DNA of 49,169 nt. It comes from Candidatus Enterocloster faecavium (GTDB taxonomy: Bacteria > Bacillota > Clostridia > Lachnospirales > Lachnospiraceae). Position 1 is the stretch's first letter, and every line of letters starts with the position of its first letter. Positions 49,157-49,169 of this stretch are shown piece by piece. Both the position numbers and the translations under genes were made by a program. The stretch is from contig DWYS01000100.1 in the NCBI GenBank assembly GCA_019118585.1, positions 1 to 49,169 on the forward strand. The letters run 5' to 3'. The notes beneath the pieces are model-generated. The model was not told the DNA's origin and searched no databases. It saw nothing but the letters and a program-made list of their open reading frames with translations.

Positions 49157-49169
49157 TAATATGAGAGTT
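49157..49169 (+). rRNA. rrs: 16S ribosomal RNA, first bases only
   Basis: The window ends in TTTAATATGAGAGTT, which is the conserved beginning of bacterial 16S rRNA (normally continuing TTGATCCTGGCTCAG). By alignment to the E. coli numbering, base 1 is near 49157. The tandem promoters and leader upstream support it. Confidence 0.85.

Overview
The window looks like a stretch of chromosome from an anaerobic Firmicute, most likely a Lachnospiraceae (Clostridium/Enterocloster-like). This rests on the style of the proteins (class III anaerobic ribonucleotide reductase, DUF1292, YdcZ, DegV, YesM/YesN-type two-component genes), strong AGGAGG-type ribosome binding sites, TTGACA/TATAAT promoters, and base composition of roughly half G+C. 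No species can be named from the sequence alone. Almost everything is on the plus strand; only the left-edge fragment, a YwaF-like membrane protein and a DegV protein are on the minus strand. I see no tRNA genes, CRISPR arrays, prophage or complete insertion sequences.

Layout. 1-294: edge of a frameshifted Rpn/PD-(D/E)XK transposase-type nuclease (minus). 534-1022: GNAT. 1065-2859: promoter, a 340-nt structured leader with a candidate upstream ORF, and mgtE (Mg2+ channel). 2881-5516: unknown protein plus pyrC. 5495-6319: YwaF-like (minus). 6497-9528: YdcZ, ComEA, orphan OmpR-type regulator, GNAT, rlmH. 9581-11500: YgiQ-type radical SAM. 11664-13811: a protein with two fused DNA adenine methylase domains and no restriction partner. 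13861-17874: methionine/one-carbon operon (metF, separate MetH activation domain, metH lacking that domain), then popT (DUF368). 18745-19626: DegV (minus). 19731-26075: histidine kinase, AraC-type regulator and sugar ABC transporter. 26189-27228: a lone TRAP-type binding protein broken at a run of ten G. 27319-32881: HAD phosphatase, znuA-znuC-znuB, and two COG0523/CobW-type proteins, one with a His-rich metal segment and one fused to a DUF1980-like domain; together a zinc acquisition and allocation block. 33110-36869: nrdD, small ORF, nrdG and dut-like dUTPase, a deoxynucleotide block with a possible NrdR box pair. 36874-39123: TPR protein and hflX. 39287-41845: rpsO-pnp with structured leaders. 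41973-45766: gltX, UvrD/PcrA-like helicase and cob(I)alamin adenosyltransferase, which overlap one another. 45844-48644: DUF1292 protein and an OmpR/EnvZ-type two-component pair. 48763-49169: three tandem rRNA promoters, the leader, and the first bases of a 16S rRNA gene, where the window stops.

The most interesting items are the mgtE leader (an SD-led 28-codon ORF with a duplicated codon block, followed by mutually exclusive hairpins and a terminator-like stem, with no recognisable M-box), the orphan double adenine methylase, the G10 tract that splits the TRAP binding protein, the paired zinc GTPases, and the 95-nt out-of-frame overlap between the helicase and cobO genes. Everything is read by eye from sequence; no database search or folding program was run.
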